Shown: positions 1 to 8,655, counted from the stretch's first letter. The stretch is DNA of 64,000 bases from Oscillospiraceae bacterium (GCA_018110825.1 JAGBCL010000109.1:1-64000); one strand, 5' to 3'. Notes: generated from the letters alone by a model not told the origin. Numbers and translations are program-made.

Positions 1-1
1 G

Positions 2-214
2 ATTTATCTTTCACAGAAATTTGAAAAAGATGTTATTTATACTGAAAAGCAAATAAACGAAATTCTCAATCGCTGGCACACTTTCGGTGATTCTGCAACA
101 TTGCGTCGCGAACTTTATACGCATAGATTTCTCAACCGCAATAAAAATGGTACGGAATACTTTATGGAAGAACATCAGCCTGCAATTGAGGAACTGGAGG
201 CGAAGTACAGCTGA
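2..214 (+). CDS. DUF2087 domain protein, C-terminal part
   Basis: The open frame enters from the left edge and ends at a TGA that overlaps the next gene's ATG. The visible 70 residues contain YTEKQINEIL, then RWHTFGDSATLRRELY and FLNRN, the pattern of DUF2087, a small winged-helix-like domain often found at the end of HTH regulators or alone. The N-terminus lies outside the window, so it may be a regulator with an HTH head. The TGATG overlap implies translational coupling with the following acetyltransferase. The family's function is not established. Confidence 0.75.
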   Translation: MYLSQKFEKDVIYTEKQINEILNRWHTFGDSATLRRELYTHRFLNRNKNGTEYFMEEHQPAIEELEAKYS

Positions 215-660
215 TGGATATTTTTGATTATTTCAGCAATGAACAGCGTGGCTGGATTGAAAAAATCCGTGTCTGCGATTGGGCAGCGGCAAAATTCCTT
301 GCAGACTTGCTTGAGCAGAACAAATTCCATAACGTTCTCGGAAACGGCAGTCTGTTTATTATGGCTGACGGGGAAAAGCTTGTATCTTTCTGCACGCTTA
401 CTCAACGTGACTGCATTAAAGATGACGACCTGTTTCCGTGGGTTGGATTTGTGTTCACATCACCTGAATATCGTGGAAAGCGGTACAGCGGTGAGGTTAT
501 TGAAGCGGCGTGCAAAAGAGCATTGCGACAGGGCTTTGACAAGGTTTACCTTGCAACAGACCATATTGGCTTGTATGAAAAATACGGCTTCACATATTTG
601 GAAAGCTGTGTTGATATTTATGGTGAGGAGAGCAGGATTTACTGCAAAAAGCTAGAATAG
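214..660 (+). CDS. GNAT family N-acetyltransferase
   Basis: This 148-residue protein has the GNAT core. A beta-strand ending in WVGFVFTSPEYRGKRYSGEVI gives the R/Q-x-x-G-x-G/A-like acetyl-CoA loop (here RGKRYSG), followed by a helix and the typical C-terminal YEKYGFTYLES motif. Members transfer an acyl group from CoA to small amines or protein amines; the substrate cannot be read. Its start codon overlaps the stop of the DUF2087 gene, so the two are probably co-transcribed. About 130 bases of noncoding DNA with a new promoter follow. Confidence 0.85.
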   Translation: MDIFDYFSNEQRGWIEKIRVCDWAAAKFLADLLEQNKFHNVLGNGSLFIMADGEKLVSFCTLTQRDCIKDDDLFPWVGFVFTSPEYRGKRYSGEVIEAACKRALRQGFDKVYLATDHIGLYEKYGFTYLESCVDIYGEESRIYCKKLE

Positions 661-726
661 CAGAAAGGATATATTGTCTGTCAACTTCAGGTTGCGAAAA
701 AGCTGAAAAAGTCAAGCTTGTTATGG

Positions 727-755
727 TTGAACGCTTGAATACGGTGTGCTATAAT
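727..755 (+). promoter_or_regulatory. sigma-A type promoter of XRE-GyrI gene
   Basis: TTGAAC (727-732), a 17-base spacer and a perfect TATAAT (750-755). A 10-base palindrome GTAAGCTTAC at 762-771 sits just after the expected transcription start and could be an operator, perhaps for the downstream HTH protein itself. The promoter rules out a translation start at 723. Confidence 0.6.
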
Positions 756-797
756 TTTCTCGTAAGCTTACAGTATAAATTTGAAAGGATTATAAAT

Positions 798-1466
798 ATG
801 AGCTTTGGAAAAAATCTTCAGCATTTACGCAGACTTAATCGAAATATGACACAGGAAACTATTGCTGAAAGGCTTGATGTTTCACGTCAGACTGTTTCAA
901 AATGGGAAAATGATGAATGCAAACCCGAAATTGAAAAAGCAATAGAACTATGCACTCTTTTTAACTGTACTCTTGACAACCTTTTCCGAGATGACCTCGG
1001 TGCTTTTGATGGGGCATACTCTAATCTGCGTATAGAAACGGTTTCCTCGTTCCGCTATGTAATATACACCGCTATAAGCGTCAATCCCGAGGGCGATGCT
1101 ATTGACAGAATATATAAAATTGCTAAGGAGAACGGGGATGATAATCCCAAAGTTATAGGCTGGGATTTTTCGTATCTTTCTCAGGAGCAGATAAATGTAT
1201 ACAATATGCACGGCTACACCGCCGCTTGGATTTTGCCTGAAAACATTACTCCTGACGGGCTTGAAGTCAAAGAACAGAAAGCTCAGAAATATGCAGCTGT
1301 ACATATCGAAAGTCCGTTTGAAAATCCATTTGTAATCATACCAAACGGCTATAAAACTATTGACGAGTATATGAAAATAAACGGTTTAAAGCACGTCTGG
1401 GAAGGTATTATTCCTTGCTTTGAAACTGACGGAGAAAGTATGGATATCTATATTGCCTGTGAGTAA
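798..1466 (+). CDS. XRE-family regulator with GyrI-like effector domain
   Basis: The ATG at 798 follows GAAAGGA; an in-frame GTT/ATG path from 723 would put the N-terminus inside the promoter. Residues 1-65 form an XRE/Cro HTH (LQHLRRLNRNMTQETIAERL, then VSRQTVSKWENDECKPE). The remaining about 150 residues (VIYTAISVNPEGDAIDRIYK through GWDFSYLSQEQ to PCFETDGESMDIYIACE) fit a GyrI-like/AraC effector-binding fold, which binds small ligands such as drugs. It is probably a ligand-responsive, possibly autoregulatory transcription factor. The ligand and targets are unknown; the fold assignment is by pattern. Confidence 0.75.
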   Translation: MSFGKNLQHLRRLNRNMTQETIAERLDVSRQTVSKWENDECKPEIEKAIELCTLFNCTLDNLFRDDLGAFDGAYSNLRIETVSSFRYVIYTAISVNPEGDAIDRIYKIAKENGDDNPKVIGWDFSYLSQEQINVYNMHGYTAAWILPENITPDGLEVKEQKAQKYAAVHIESPFENPFVIIPNGYKTIDEYMKINGLKHVWEGIIPCFETDGESMDIYIACE

Positions 1467-1532
1467 TGGGATTCTATTTAAGAACGGATTTGTTGATAAC
1501 AAGTTTATAATGTTTATGTATAAGGAAAGTGA

Positions 1533-1940
1533 ATGATGATGAGATTAGACGGTTTCGGCTTATTTGTAAACGATATGGGTAAGATGATACGCTTTTACCG
1601 TGACGTGCTTGGCTTTGAAATCAAGGAGGGTGAGGACACCTCAAATGTGTATCTTGTAAAGGATGGCACATTGTTCCTTCTCTACGGCAGAAACGATTTT
1701 GAGAAAATGACAAGCCGTAAGTACGAATACATAAAGGGTCTTAACGGGCATTTTGAAATTGCTCTTTATGTTGACACATTTGAAGAGGTTGATAAGGCTT
1801 ATGAGGATGTAGTTTCAAAAGGTGCGGTTTCGGTGCTTGCTCCTGAAACAGAACCGTGGGGACAGCGTACCTGCTACATTGCTGACCCTGAGGGAAATCT
1901 GATTGAGATAGGTTCGTTTAACAGACCCTTTGGAAGATAA
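1533..1940 (+). CDS. VOC / glyoxalase-like family protein
   Basis: A 135-residue protein with the two beta-alpha-beta-beta-beta modules of the vicinal oxygen chelate family: GFGLFVNDMGKMIRFYRDVLGFE at the front and FEIALYVDTFEEVDKAYEDV to YIADPEGNLIEIGSF at the end. Family members include glyoxalase I, ring-cleaving dioxygenases and antibiotic-binding or modifying proteins. Three consecutive in-frame ATGs (1533, 1536, 1539) follow AAGGAAAG; the first is annotated, but 1539 is equally possible. It lies close behind the regulator gene and may be under its control. Confidence 0.8.
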   Translation: MMMRLDGFGLFVNDMGKMIRFYRDVLGFEIKEGEDTSNVYLVKDGTLFLLYGRNDFEKMTSRKYEYIKGLNGHFEIALYVDTFEEVDKAYEDVVSKGAVSVLAPETEPWGQRTCYIADPEGNLIEIGSFNRPFGR

Positions 1941-1946
1941 AAATGC

Positions 1947-1977
1947 AGGCGTTTGCAAGTTTTATGTGCAAACGCCT
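1947..1977 (+). terminator. hairpin after VOC gene
   Basis: A perfect 11-bp stem, AGGCGTTTGCA with its complement, and a 9-base loop start seven bases after the stop codon. The following stretch is A/T-rich but has no long T run, so termination may be imperfect. Confidence 0.6.
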
Positions 1978-2023
1978 AATTTAGTATGAAAATGTATTTT
2001 TTCTGACAACATAGGAGGTATAA

Positions 2024-2185
2024 ATGAATCATACAAGAGCACACCAAAATTGTCCATTATGTGATATTTCTGTTCTCGGACTCTTTTTTGAAATCACTCC
2101 ACTGTTGCAACAAATTCGTTTCTGTGATATAATTTCTGTGAGGTGGTTAAAATGTTCTATCACGCTTCTTCAATCAAGGATATAA
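2024..2185 (+). other. small ORF with strong RBS, possible remnant
   Basis: AGGAGG five bases before an ATG opens a 53-codon frame beginning MNHTRAHQNCPLCDISVLG. The frame runs through a consensus promoter (2105-2133) and into the start of the next gene in another frame, so its second half is unlikely to have been selected as protein. It may be the broken N-terminus of a lost gene, or a leader peptide. No homologous family is recognised. Confidence 0.25.
2105..2133 (+). promoter_or_regulatory. promoter of the gene at 2152
   Basis: TTGCAA (2105-2110), a 17-base spacer and a perfect TATAAT (2128-2133). Transcription would start near 2140, leaving a very short 5' untranslated region that carries GAGGTGG before the ATG. 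Confidence 0.65.
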
Positions 2186-2715
2186 AAATTCTTGAACCAC
2201 GAAAATCAAACCACGATATCCCTTTGATTTACTTTTCAGAAAAAAGAGAAAATGTACTTGTTTATCTTAGCAATGCCATTGAAAAGTTCTGCAAGGAAAC
2301 AGGGTTCAGTTATTCGGGAATATGGCATAAATGGGCAAGCTATGGCTTTGACAAAAACGGTATTCAAAACATTGAGGAGTATTATCCTAATGCTTTAGCG
2401 GAAACGTACAAAAATGCATCGGGATATATTTACTCTGCTGAATTTATCAGCAATTCCAAACACTCAATAAATATTCCATATTCTGTAACCTCAGAAAAAG
2501 CTGTTGCTGTTTCGGGCTGTGAATTTATAGAGGACGCTTACACTGAAATTATTAAGGCTGAAAAAGACGGACTTATTTCAATTACTTATTTTGAACAGAT
2601 GAGTCCTCAGAAAAAGCAATGGATTTATGACACTATGAAGCAGGAATACAAGGATGCTGAGGGACATCCCGAATACCGTTACTTTATTGAAAATAAATTC
2701 GGGATTAAATTATAA
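2152..2715 (+). CDS. conserved hypothetical protein
   Basis: No named family is recognised. The ATG at 2152 is preferred over the GTG at 2143 because AGGTGG at 2141-2146 gives it a normal spacing. The 187-residue protein is soluble, with no signal peptide or membrane segment. It opens with FYHASSIKDIKILEP and IYFSEKRENVLVYLSNAIEKFC, and has a conserved-looking middle (SGIWHKWASYGFDK) and a charged C-terminus. The FYHAS opening faintly recalls ADP-ribosyltransferase-like folds, but this is a guess. It is monocistronic, with its own promoter and a terminator. Confidence 0.6.
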   Translation: MFYHASSIKDIKILEPRKSNHDIPLIYFSEKRENVLVYLSNAIEKFCKETGFSYSGIWHKWASYGFDKNGIQNIEEYYPNALAETYKNASGYIYSAEFISNSKHSINIPYSVTSEKAVAVSGCEFIEDAYTEIIKAEKDGLISITYFEQMSPQKKQWIYDTMKQEYKDAEGHPEYRYFIENKFGIKL

Positions 2716-2723
2716 TTACAGCT

Positions 2724-2755
2724 AAAAAGGCACATCACTATGATGTGCCTTTACT
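2724..2755. terminator. bidirectional terminator
   Basis: AAAGGCACATCA, a 3-base loop and the perfect complement ending in TTT lie between two convergent genes, so the hairpin can terminate transcription from both sides. Confidence 0.75.
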
Positions 2756-3207
2756 CATTTATTCTCGTCAATATACCTTTCCAGTATCTCAACTGCCGTC
2801 TTGACCAGCTCGCCGCAGGGACGCTTTTTGTAATACTCCTCGGTACGCTTTTCGGGTATGTGCGTACCCTCGGGTTTTGCAAGTCCTAAAAGTTCACGGC
2901 AGATAATGCTTCCATTTTCCTTTCTGAACTCCTCGGCAAGATGCTGGATTACGGCGTAATTCTGCTTTTTCTCCTCGAAAGCTTTCGGGTCGGAGTAGCC
3001 GAAAATCATATTTGCTGCCATAAACATTCCCGATACTGCACCGCAGACCTCTCTCATTCTTCCCATTCCCCCGCCGAAGCCTGAAGCTATCATTGCTGAG
3101 GTTTCTTCACTTAGCCCTGTGATATCGGTGAACGCAATCAGGGTTGCCTGTGCACAGTTGTAGCCGCTTTCAAAAAATGCTTTTGCTTTATCTCCTCTTT
3201 CGCTCAT
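2755..3207 (-). CDS. C_GCAxxG_C_C family redox-type protein
   Basis: This 150-residue protein carries the spaced cysteine signature of the C_GCAxxG_C_C family: YNCAQATL near residue 18, GFGGGMGRMREVCGAVSG around 43-61, IICRELL near 101 and PCGELV near 130. The family is thought to bind a cofactor or metal, or to have redox activity, and it is common in anaerobes; its reaction is unknown. A consensus promoter and AAAGGAG support the ATG at 3207. It is monocistronic and diverges from the MATE gene. Confidence 0.85.
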   Translation of the reverse strand: MSERGDKAKAFFESGYNCAQATLIAFTDITGLSEETSAMIASGFGGGMGRMREVCGAVSGMFMAANMIFGYSDPKAFEEKKQNYAVIQHLAEEFRKENGSIICRELLGLAKPEGTHIPEKRTEEYYKKRPCGELVKTAVEILERYIDENK

Positions 3208-3230
3208 TTATATCAGCTCCTTTATATATA

Positions 3231-3259
3231 AGTATACAGCAAAACCCTTTTTAAATCAA
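3231..3259 (-). promoter_or_regulatory. promoter of C_GCAxxG_C_C gene
   Basis: On the minus strand TTGATT, 17 bases and TATACT precede the gene at 3207. It stands back to back with the promoter of the MATE gene, only about 20 bases away. Confidence 0.6.
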
Positions 3260-3279
3260 GCTTTTTGGCATATTTGCCG

Positions 3280-3308
3280 TTGACAATTATGAACACTGAG
3301 CGTATAAT
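3280..3308 (+). promoter_or_regulatory. perfect consensus promoter of MATE gene
   Basis: TTGACA (3280-3285), exactly 17 bases and TATAAT (3303-3308): full consensus for the housekeeping sigma factor. Confidence 0.8.
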
Positions 3309-3335
3309 AGTTTTGTGTAAAGAAAGGAATTTATT

Positions 3336-4700
3336 ATGGCTAAAAATTATAACATAGATATGACAAGCGGCCCTATTCTGCCGAAACTTCTGAAGCTTAC
3401 CATGCCGTTTATGCTTTCAAGTATTTTACAGCTGTTGTTCAATGCGGCTGATATTATTGTTGTCGGCAACTTCGCAAGCGAAAACTCACTTGCGGCGGTT
3501 GGCTCAACCTCGTCGCTGGTTAACCTTATGACAAATCTTTTTCTGGGACTTTCAACGGGTGCAAACGTGCTGACATCACGTTACATGGGTTCGGGAAACA
3601 ATGAAAAGGTAAGCAAGACTGTTCACACTTCGATTTTTCTTGCAATGTTCAGCGGATTACTTCTGACAATTATCGGAATTATTTTTGCTGACAAGCTGCT
3701 GTTGCTGATGAAAAATCCGCCAGAGGTTCTTGAACTTTCAACTCTTTATCTGCGGATTTATTTCGTAGGTATGATTGCGATGATGATTTACAATTTCGGC
3801 AGTTCAATACTCCGCTCAAAAGGTGACACAAAGCGTCCGCTTTATTTTCTTGCCTTTTCGGGCGTGGTAAACGTGGTGCTGAACCTGATTTTCGTTATCT
3901 TCTTCAAGATGGACGTTGCTGGTGTTGCGCTGGCTACAGTTATTTCACAGTGCATTTCTGCGGCGCTTATTCTTCGCTGTCTTATCAACGAAACGGACGC
4001 TTTCCAGTTTCAATTCAAGCAGCTCAGACTTGACAGAAACATTGCTTCAAAGCTGCTGAAAATCGGTATTCCTGCGGGATTTCAGGGTGTTGTATTCTCG
4101 CTGTCAAACGTTGTTATTCAGTCCTCAATCAATAGCTTCGGACCGATTACAATGGCGGGAAGTGCGGCAGCGGCGAGCATTGAAGGCTTTGTATGGGTTT
4201 CAATGAACGCGTTTTCTCAGGGTGCGTTGACCTTTACGAGTCAGAATGTTGGTGCGAAAAAATACAGCCGTATCAACAAAATTGCGGTTATTGCCTGCAC
4301 TTGCGGTGCGCTGGCTGGACTTATTCTAGGTAACCTTGTATACATATTCGGCGAACCTCTGGTTGGCATTTATGATAACCGTCCTGAGGTTATTGAGTCA
4401 GCGTTGACACGAATGAGCCTTGTATGCTGCTTCTATTTCAGCTGCGGACTTATGGATTGCATTGTTGGCTCAATCCGTGGTATGGGTTATGCGGTTACGC
4501 CGACAATTGTTTCGATGCTTGGTGCCTGCGGATTGCGCTTGCTGTGGATTTTCACGGGCTTCCAACTTCCTCAGTTCCACACTGAATTTATGCTGTTTAT
4601 GTCCTACCCTGTTTCCTGGGTAATTACTTTCCTTGCACATCTTGTTTGCTTTGCATTTATGAGAAAGAAATTCCCTAAGGAAGATGCTGTTACTGAATAA
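3336..4700 (+). CDS. MATE family efflux transporter
   Basis: A 454-residue integral membrane protein with twelve hydrophobic segments in two similar halves. It has the family's N-terminal pattern, MTSGPILPKLLKLTMPFMLSS then LQLLFNAADIIVVGNF. MATE proteins export drugs, toxins or metabolites in exchange for Na+ or H+. GAAAGGA precedes the ATG, and a consensus promoter and a terminator show that the gene stands alone. A second MATE protein is encoded at 44930-46294. The substrate cannot be inferred. Confidence 0.92.
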   Translation: MAKNYNIDMTSGPILPKLLKLTMPFMLSSILQLLFNAADIIVVGNFASENSLAAVGSTSSLVNLMTNLFLGLSTGANVLTSRYMGSGNNEKVSKTVHTSIFLAMFSGLLLTIIGIIFADKLLLLMKNPPEVLELSTLYLRIYFVGMIAMMIYNFGSSILRSKGDTKRPLYFLAFSGVVNVVLNLIFVIFFKMDVAGVALATVISQCISAALILRCLINETDAFQFQFKQLRLDRNIASKLLKIGIPAGFQGVVFSLSNVVIQSSINSFGPITMAGSAAAASIEGFVWVSMNAFSQGALTFTSQNVGAKKYSRINKIAVIACTCGALAGLILGNLVYIFGEPLVGIYDNRPEVIESALTRMSLVCCFYFSCGLMDCIVGSIRGMGYAVTPTIVSMLGACGLRLLWIFTGFQLPQFHTEFMLFMSYPVSWVITFLAHLVCFAFMRKKFPKEDAVTE

Positions 4701-4704
4701 AATT

Positions 4705-4730
4705 AAGCCACTTCGATTGAAGTGGCTTTT
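4705..4730. terminator. bidirectional terminator ending the Ter operon
   Basis: AAGCCACTTC, a GATT loop and GAAGTGGCTT followed by T residues. It serves the MATE gene on the plus strand and is the only clear terminator at the distal end of the long minus-strand Ter operon. Confidence 0.8.
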
Positions 4731-4731
4731 A

Positions 4732-5484
4732 TTATAGCTGTTGTAAAACGTATTCTAATATAAATTCATCAAAATTTTCTTTGTCGCAGATTTGAACATC
4801 TGCGGCTTTTATTTTTTTCGCAGTTTCATTATCGGGAACAAGTGCTGCATCTGCAAATTCAAGCATAGGATAGTCAATTGAGCTATCCCCTGCAGCAATT
4901 ACTCTTTCATAGCCGAAAAATTCACAGTAACGTTTCAGTGAAATTCCCTTATTTGCGATTGGCGGAAACCAGTACATTTTTCGTCCCGAAACCTCGAGAT
5001 CAAGAGTTGTTTCTGTAGCAAGCTTTTCAGCTAATTCTTCAATTCCGTCGCGGCTTTCACGTGCGACAAAGAGGAACATTCCATCAACTATTTTCACGGT
5101 ACGGAACAAGCCGCTTTCCTCGTATTTTCTGCAAAGCTGTTCCATTTCGGGAAGATATTTTTTCGTTTCAGAAATTGCTGTTTCCTGCCATTTTTCATCA
5201 GGCACGCCGCTTTTCAGCAGGATTGTTCCGTTACAGACAAGTGCTGTTTTTACACTGCTTGGAAGCTGTATACGGGAAAACTGTGCAATTGAACGTGTTG
5301 TTACGGGGAGAAAATCGACCTTGTCACTTTCCAGCAATTTGGCAAGAAGTTCAATTGCTTTCGGGGACATAAAGCTGATTTCACGTCCGTCATAGATTTC
5401 AACGTTAACGTCATTTTCCTTGCAAAGCCGTGCTGAGTGGATAAGGGTATTATCCATATCGCAGGCAAATAAAATCTTTTTCAT
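4732..5484 (-). CDS. HAD family phosphatase of the Ter operon
   Basis: The 250-residue protein begins MKKILFACDMDNTLIHSA, with the HAD nucleophile motif DxDxT (D9, D11). It ends with the acidic motif AAGDSSIDYPML and contains a Cof-type cap region between. HAD phosphatases of this kind accompany PRTase, CitE-like and StiP genes in Ter gene clusters, where they are predicted to dephosphorylate a nucleotide-like intermediate. The ATG at 5484 begins one base after the stop of the StiP-like gene, so an upstream start at 5499 inside that gene is less likely. It is the last gene of the operon. Confidence 0.85.
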   Translation of the reverse strand: MKKILFACDMDNTLIHSARLCKENDVNVEIYDGREISFMSPKAIELLAKLLESDKVDFLPVTTRSIAQFSRIQLPSSVKTALVCNGTILLKSGVPDEKWQETAISETKKYLPEMEQLCRKYEESGLFRTVKIVDGMFLFVARESRDGIEELAEKLATETTLDLEVSGRKMYWFPPIANKGISLKRYCEFFGYERVIAAGDSSIDYPMLEFADAALVPDNETAKKIKAADVQICDKENFDEFILEYVLQQL

Positions 5485-5485
5485 A

Positions 5486-6535
5486 TCAGGTATCGGCAAG
5501 TTTACGGATTATTCCGCAGGCTTTATAGCTTTTCAGTGGGTACTCCGCAACCTCCACGCCTTTCTCCTTTGCTAACTGGTAGATATGTCCGAGGTGCTCA
5601 TTATCGTCAAGGCTGTGCACGAGAATTTTCCAAGGTACTCTGCGAAGCAGGACTCTTGTGGTTTCGCCTATTCCCGGCTTGACAAGGTTAATGTCTGTTA
5701 CAGAAAACTCCTCGGCAATTTTCTTTACTTCTTCAACACCGCTGGTGGTTGACTCGTGGTCAAAGGTGTTGCTGCCGACAAAATCGAAGTGTTCCTCGAC
5801 GGAATTGATAAAGCTGTAGGTAAGGTCCTTATCCTTGAAGTTTTCGTAGTACATTGCGCCGTGAAATTCATCTTCACCGATTATATCGGCACGGAGAAAG
5901 GTACGGCTGATAAGTCCCGAAACGGTTGAATTAAGGCAGGAGCTTGCGATGAGGAAATCCTCGGTTGTGCCGTACTTGCCCGAAACGAGTGCGGGGTCGG
6001 AAAGGACTGCAAGTTTTGGGTCGATTTCAGGATAATCAAGCATTGCTTTATCAAGGGTAGTCTGGATTGCACCCTTGCCTACCCAACCGTCTACAAACTG
6101 GATTTGCTGTGGCTTATGACGCGACAAAATATACTTCATAGCGTTATGGTCGATGCCCTTGCCACGAATTATTGAAATTGTATAATGCGGAATATTCACG
6201 TTGTACTTGCGGTCAAGGTAATGCTTTATCAGCACGCCGATTGATGTGCCCGCTCTTGCGAGAGAAACAAGGACAGCTTCGCTTCCCTTTTCTGCATAAA
6301 TCTTTTCGGCAACGGATGCAACGGCCTTTGCGGTTACCGCGGAATATACTTTTACAGCTTCACGGTAAGTATCCATATATTTTTCCGTCGGCTCATACTC
6401 TATTGGGAGCATTTCACAATAGTGTGTTCCGCTCTGGATAAGCTTTTCACGTTCCTCGGTACTTTGAGGTGTAACCATTCCCGTTATATCCTTGAGGAGA
6501 ATTGTCACGTCCTCGGGTTTATATGAACTTCTCAT
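5486..6535 (-). CDS. StiP-like / PRTase-like protein of Ter operon
   Basis: A 349-residue cytosolic protein matching the PF11202 type found in Ter clusters (RSSYKPEDVTILLKDITG near the start). The family has been described both as phosphoribosyltransferase-like and as the cysteine protease StiP, so the activity is uncertain. Supporting a PRPP-type fold are the segments VLVSLARAGTSIGVLI and IQFVDGWVGKGAI, the latter like a phosphate-binding loop. GGAGGA lies five bases before the ATG. It sits between the CitE-like and HAD genes, as in other Ter biosynthetic modules. Confidence 0.8.
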   Translation of the reverse strand: MRSSYKPEDVTILLKDITGMVTPQSTEEREKLIQSGTHYCEMLPIEYEPTEKYMDTYREAVKVYSAVTAKAVASVAEKIYAEKGSEAVLVSLARAGTSIGVLIKHYLDRKYNVNIPHYTISIIRGKGIDHNAMKYILSRHKPQQIQFVDGWVGKGAIQTTLDKAMLDYPEIDPKLAVLSDPALVSGKYGTTEDFLIASSCLNSTVSGLISRTFLRADIIGEDEFHGAMYYENFKDKDLTYSFINSVEEHFDFVGSNTFDHESTTSGVEEVKKIAEEFSVTDINLVKPGIGETTRVLLRRVPWKILVHSLDDNEHLGHIYQLAKEKGVEVAEYPLKSYKACGIIRKLADT

Positions 6536-6547
6536 TTTGTTCCTCCG

Positions 6548-7510
6548 TTAATCCTTTATGCCGTAAACCCTGGCGAGTATCTGTATGCGTTCTGCCCATC
6601 TTGTATGACACTTTACCTCGTTCATACGGTTACCTCCGCTGCTTTTTTCCACGGCTGCAACCTCGGGCTGCCAGTCGAGAATTTTCACAGCGTCCTCATA
6701 ATCGGCACGGCTTACCTTCAGGCTATCGAAGATAATCGGCAGTTGTGTAGGGTGGATTGCTGTCTTGCCGATAAAACCGTTTAGCTTGTCAAGTTCAAGT
6801 TCGTGCTTCAGACCTTTGCACCACTCATCAGCGGTGTTGTCACCGAAATATTCCCACACTGGACCCGAAACAACATATTCTGCTGCAAAGACGTTGATTA
6901 CATCAATAAGTATATCACGGATTACACCGATATCGTAGATGGTCTGTGTTGCTGTACGACGCAAACCGTAGATGTTGCTGAAATCATTGCCGCCGACACG
7001 TATATTAAGTACGTATTTTTTATAACTGTCAAGCAGGGACTTTATTCCGCTGAGATTATCTGTACGGACATTCTTGTCGGAAATTGCTCTGCTTTCAAGA
7101 ATTGGCATAGCATAGAGAGTCTGCTTGCGATTTTCGTTGAAGCGGCTGATTGATTTAAGATACTTGCTGCCGTTGAAGATATCAAATTTTGGGAAGATAT
7201 ATCCCGTGAGTATCTTTTCATATCCTCCAAGCAGGCTGTGCATACGTTCAAGCTGTTCGGGACTTCTTACCCTTACAAAGAGGTATGGCAAATCAGCATT
7301 TGATGATGAAAGTTTACGCAGGGTTTCGCAAAGTGTAAGCTCCGCCTGTTCGGTTGCTGTATCGAGAATTGCGTCCTCAAGACAGAAGGAAACAGCGGTA
7401 AGACAGGGGTACTCCTTGTTGATGATTTTATCTGCCATTGCTGAATTTGTGGCGGGGGTATAAAGCAGACCTCCGAGGCTGTACGGGAGAATATCGTTAA
7501 AGTTGTTCAT
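6548..7510 (-). CDS. HpcH/HpaI-CitE-like lyase of Ter operon
   Basis: A 320-residue TIM-barrel protein of the citrate lyase beta / HpcH family. It has GGLLYTPATNSAMADKI, CLTAVSFCLEDAI with an acidic residue at the usual metal site, LFVRVRSPEQLERM with the conserved arginine, and a C-terminal IGKTAIHPTQLPII. In Ter clusters it is predicted to make or break a C-C bond in a small metabolite, together with PRTase and HAD enzymes. The start at 7510 (AGAGGA upstream) fits an 11-base gap after the PRTase gene; the 7534 start would overlap it. Confidence 0.85.
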   Translation of the reverse strand: MNNFNDILPYSLGGLLYTPATNSAMADKIINKEYPCLTAVSFCLEDAILDTATEQAELTLCETLRKLSSSNADLPYLFVRVRSPEQLERMHSLLGGYEKILTGYIFPKFDIFNGSKYLKSISRFNENRKQTLYAMPILESRAISDKNVRTDNLSGIKSLLDSYKKYVLNIRVGGNDFSNIYGLRRTATQTIYDIGVIRDILIDVINVFAAEYVVSGPVWEYFGDNTADEWCKGLKHELELDKLNGFIGKTAIHPTQLPIIFDSLKVSRADYEDAVKILDWQPEVAAVEKSSGGNRMNEVKCHTRWAERIQILARVYGIKD

Positions 7511-7521
7511 TTCAATTCCTC

Positions 7522-8652
7522 TTAATTTGTCCATCTGATAATATAAACTATGTTGTTTCCGCCTGCTGAAATGGAATTCAGCAAGGTGTTGATTGCGTTG
7601 TCTGTCATATTTTCTGCATCTGTAACAAGAACTACTGCATCGTATTTTCCGATGTTATAGATAAAAGTTGTTCGTTTCTCATCATAAAGACTTTTAAGTG
7701 TGTAACGTGTATGAAGCGGGTAACCATAATCCTTGCTTACTGCAATGGGGCTTCTTGTTGTTGCATGATTTTTTACGTTGCAACCGTCATCTGCAAGTCG
7801 TGCACCGACGTACATTGCAGGATACATTGTTTCCTCTGTACCAAGGACAAGCAGATTACTGAAATTGTCAAGCTTGCCTTTAATCTGCTGATAAAGCTTT
7901 TCGCAAGCTTGCCTATAAGTGTTACCGTCGGTAAGACGTCTTGCATTGACGTATCCTGTATGTGTAATTGTTTCTGCGCTGATGTCGGATTTATTTGTAT
8001 CGGCACTGACATAAGTGCCGTTGATTTCATATTTATCGGCAACCTCATCATACTCGCTGTTGCGTGTTTTCACGAGGTAATGAACGGTTATTCCCCTTTC
8101 GGCGTAGACCTTTGCGAAGGATTCGTCCATACCGTTGATGAGTGCTGCTACTGAAAATTTTATTTTTGCTGTATATATTTTTTCAATTATATTTATAATG
8201 TTGAGGATTGTGTTACCGGTTGTGACTTCATCCTCAACGAAAACGATTCTGTCGATGTCATTTATTACTGCGTCGATATCATTTTTCACCAATTTCTGTT
8301 CGGTTGCGTGGCTGTGCTGTTCAGAAAAGAAAAGGTACTCAGTATTCGGGATATTTTCACGGGTTGTCTGTATGTAGCGTGCACCAGTTTCTGCGGCAAC
8401 TGCTGAACCGATTGCTGTTGCGGTTTCGGCAAAGCCTATAAGCAGGATTTTCTCATTTGCATAAACCTGCTTGACCTGCTGTGCAAGTTCTGTAAACATT
8501 GCAAGTGATTTTCTCGGGTCAACAGGGATATGCTTGCCCTGAAGTTTATTTACCACAAGGTATTTACGCTTTGTGTTGTTTTCACGTTTTGCAACTGCTA
8601 CCAAATCTTTTTCTGTATACATTTTTAATATTTTACTCCATTCGTTAAACAT
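7522..8652 (-). CDS. PRTase-TRSP protein of Ter operon
   Basis: A 376-residue two-domain protein. The first part is a type I phosphoribosyltransferase with the PRPP-binding loop VFVEDEVTTGNT and an upstream LLIGFAETATAIG. The last third is a TRSP domain, recognised by HATTRSPIAVSKDYGYPL. It probably transfers ribose-5-phosphate to a base-like acceptor in the predicted Ter metabolite pathway. The ATG at 8652 has a weak GGTGG site; an ATG at 8622 is the alternative. No ATP-grasp gene, common in other Ter clusters, is seen here. Confidence 0.85.
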   Translation of the reverse strand: MFNEWSKILKMYTEKDLVAVAKRENNTKRKYLVVNKLQGKHIPVDPRKSLAMFTELAQQVKQVYANEKILLIGFAETATAIGSAVAAETGARYIQTTRENIPNTEYLFFSEQHSHATEQKLVKNDIDAVINDIDRIVFVEDEVTTGNTILNIINIIEKIYTAKIKFSVAALINGMDESFAKVYAERGITVHYLVKTRNSEYDEVADKYEINGTYVSADTNKSDISAETITHTGYVNARRLTDGNTYRQACEKLYQQIKGKLDNFSNLLVLGTEETMYPAMYVGARLADDGCNVKNHATTRSPIAVSKDYGYPLHTRYTLKSLYDEKRTTFIYNIGKYDAVVLVTDAENMTDNAINTLLNSISAGGNNIVYIIRWTN

Positions 8653-8655
8653 AGG

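Noticed and set aside
723-797. Earlier start for the XRE-GyrI regulator.
   Set aside because: It would place the first codons within the -35 and -10 boxes and give a long N-terminus before the HTH; the ATG at 798 has a ribosome site.
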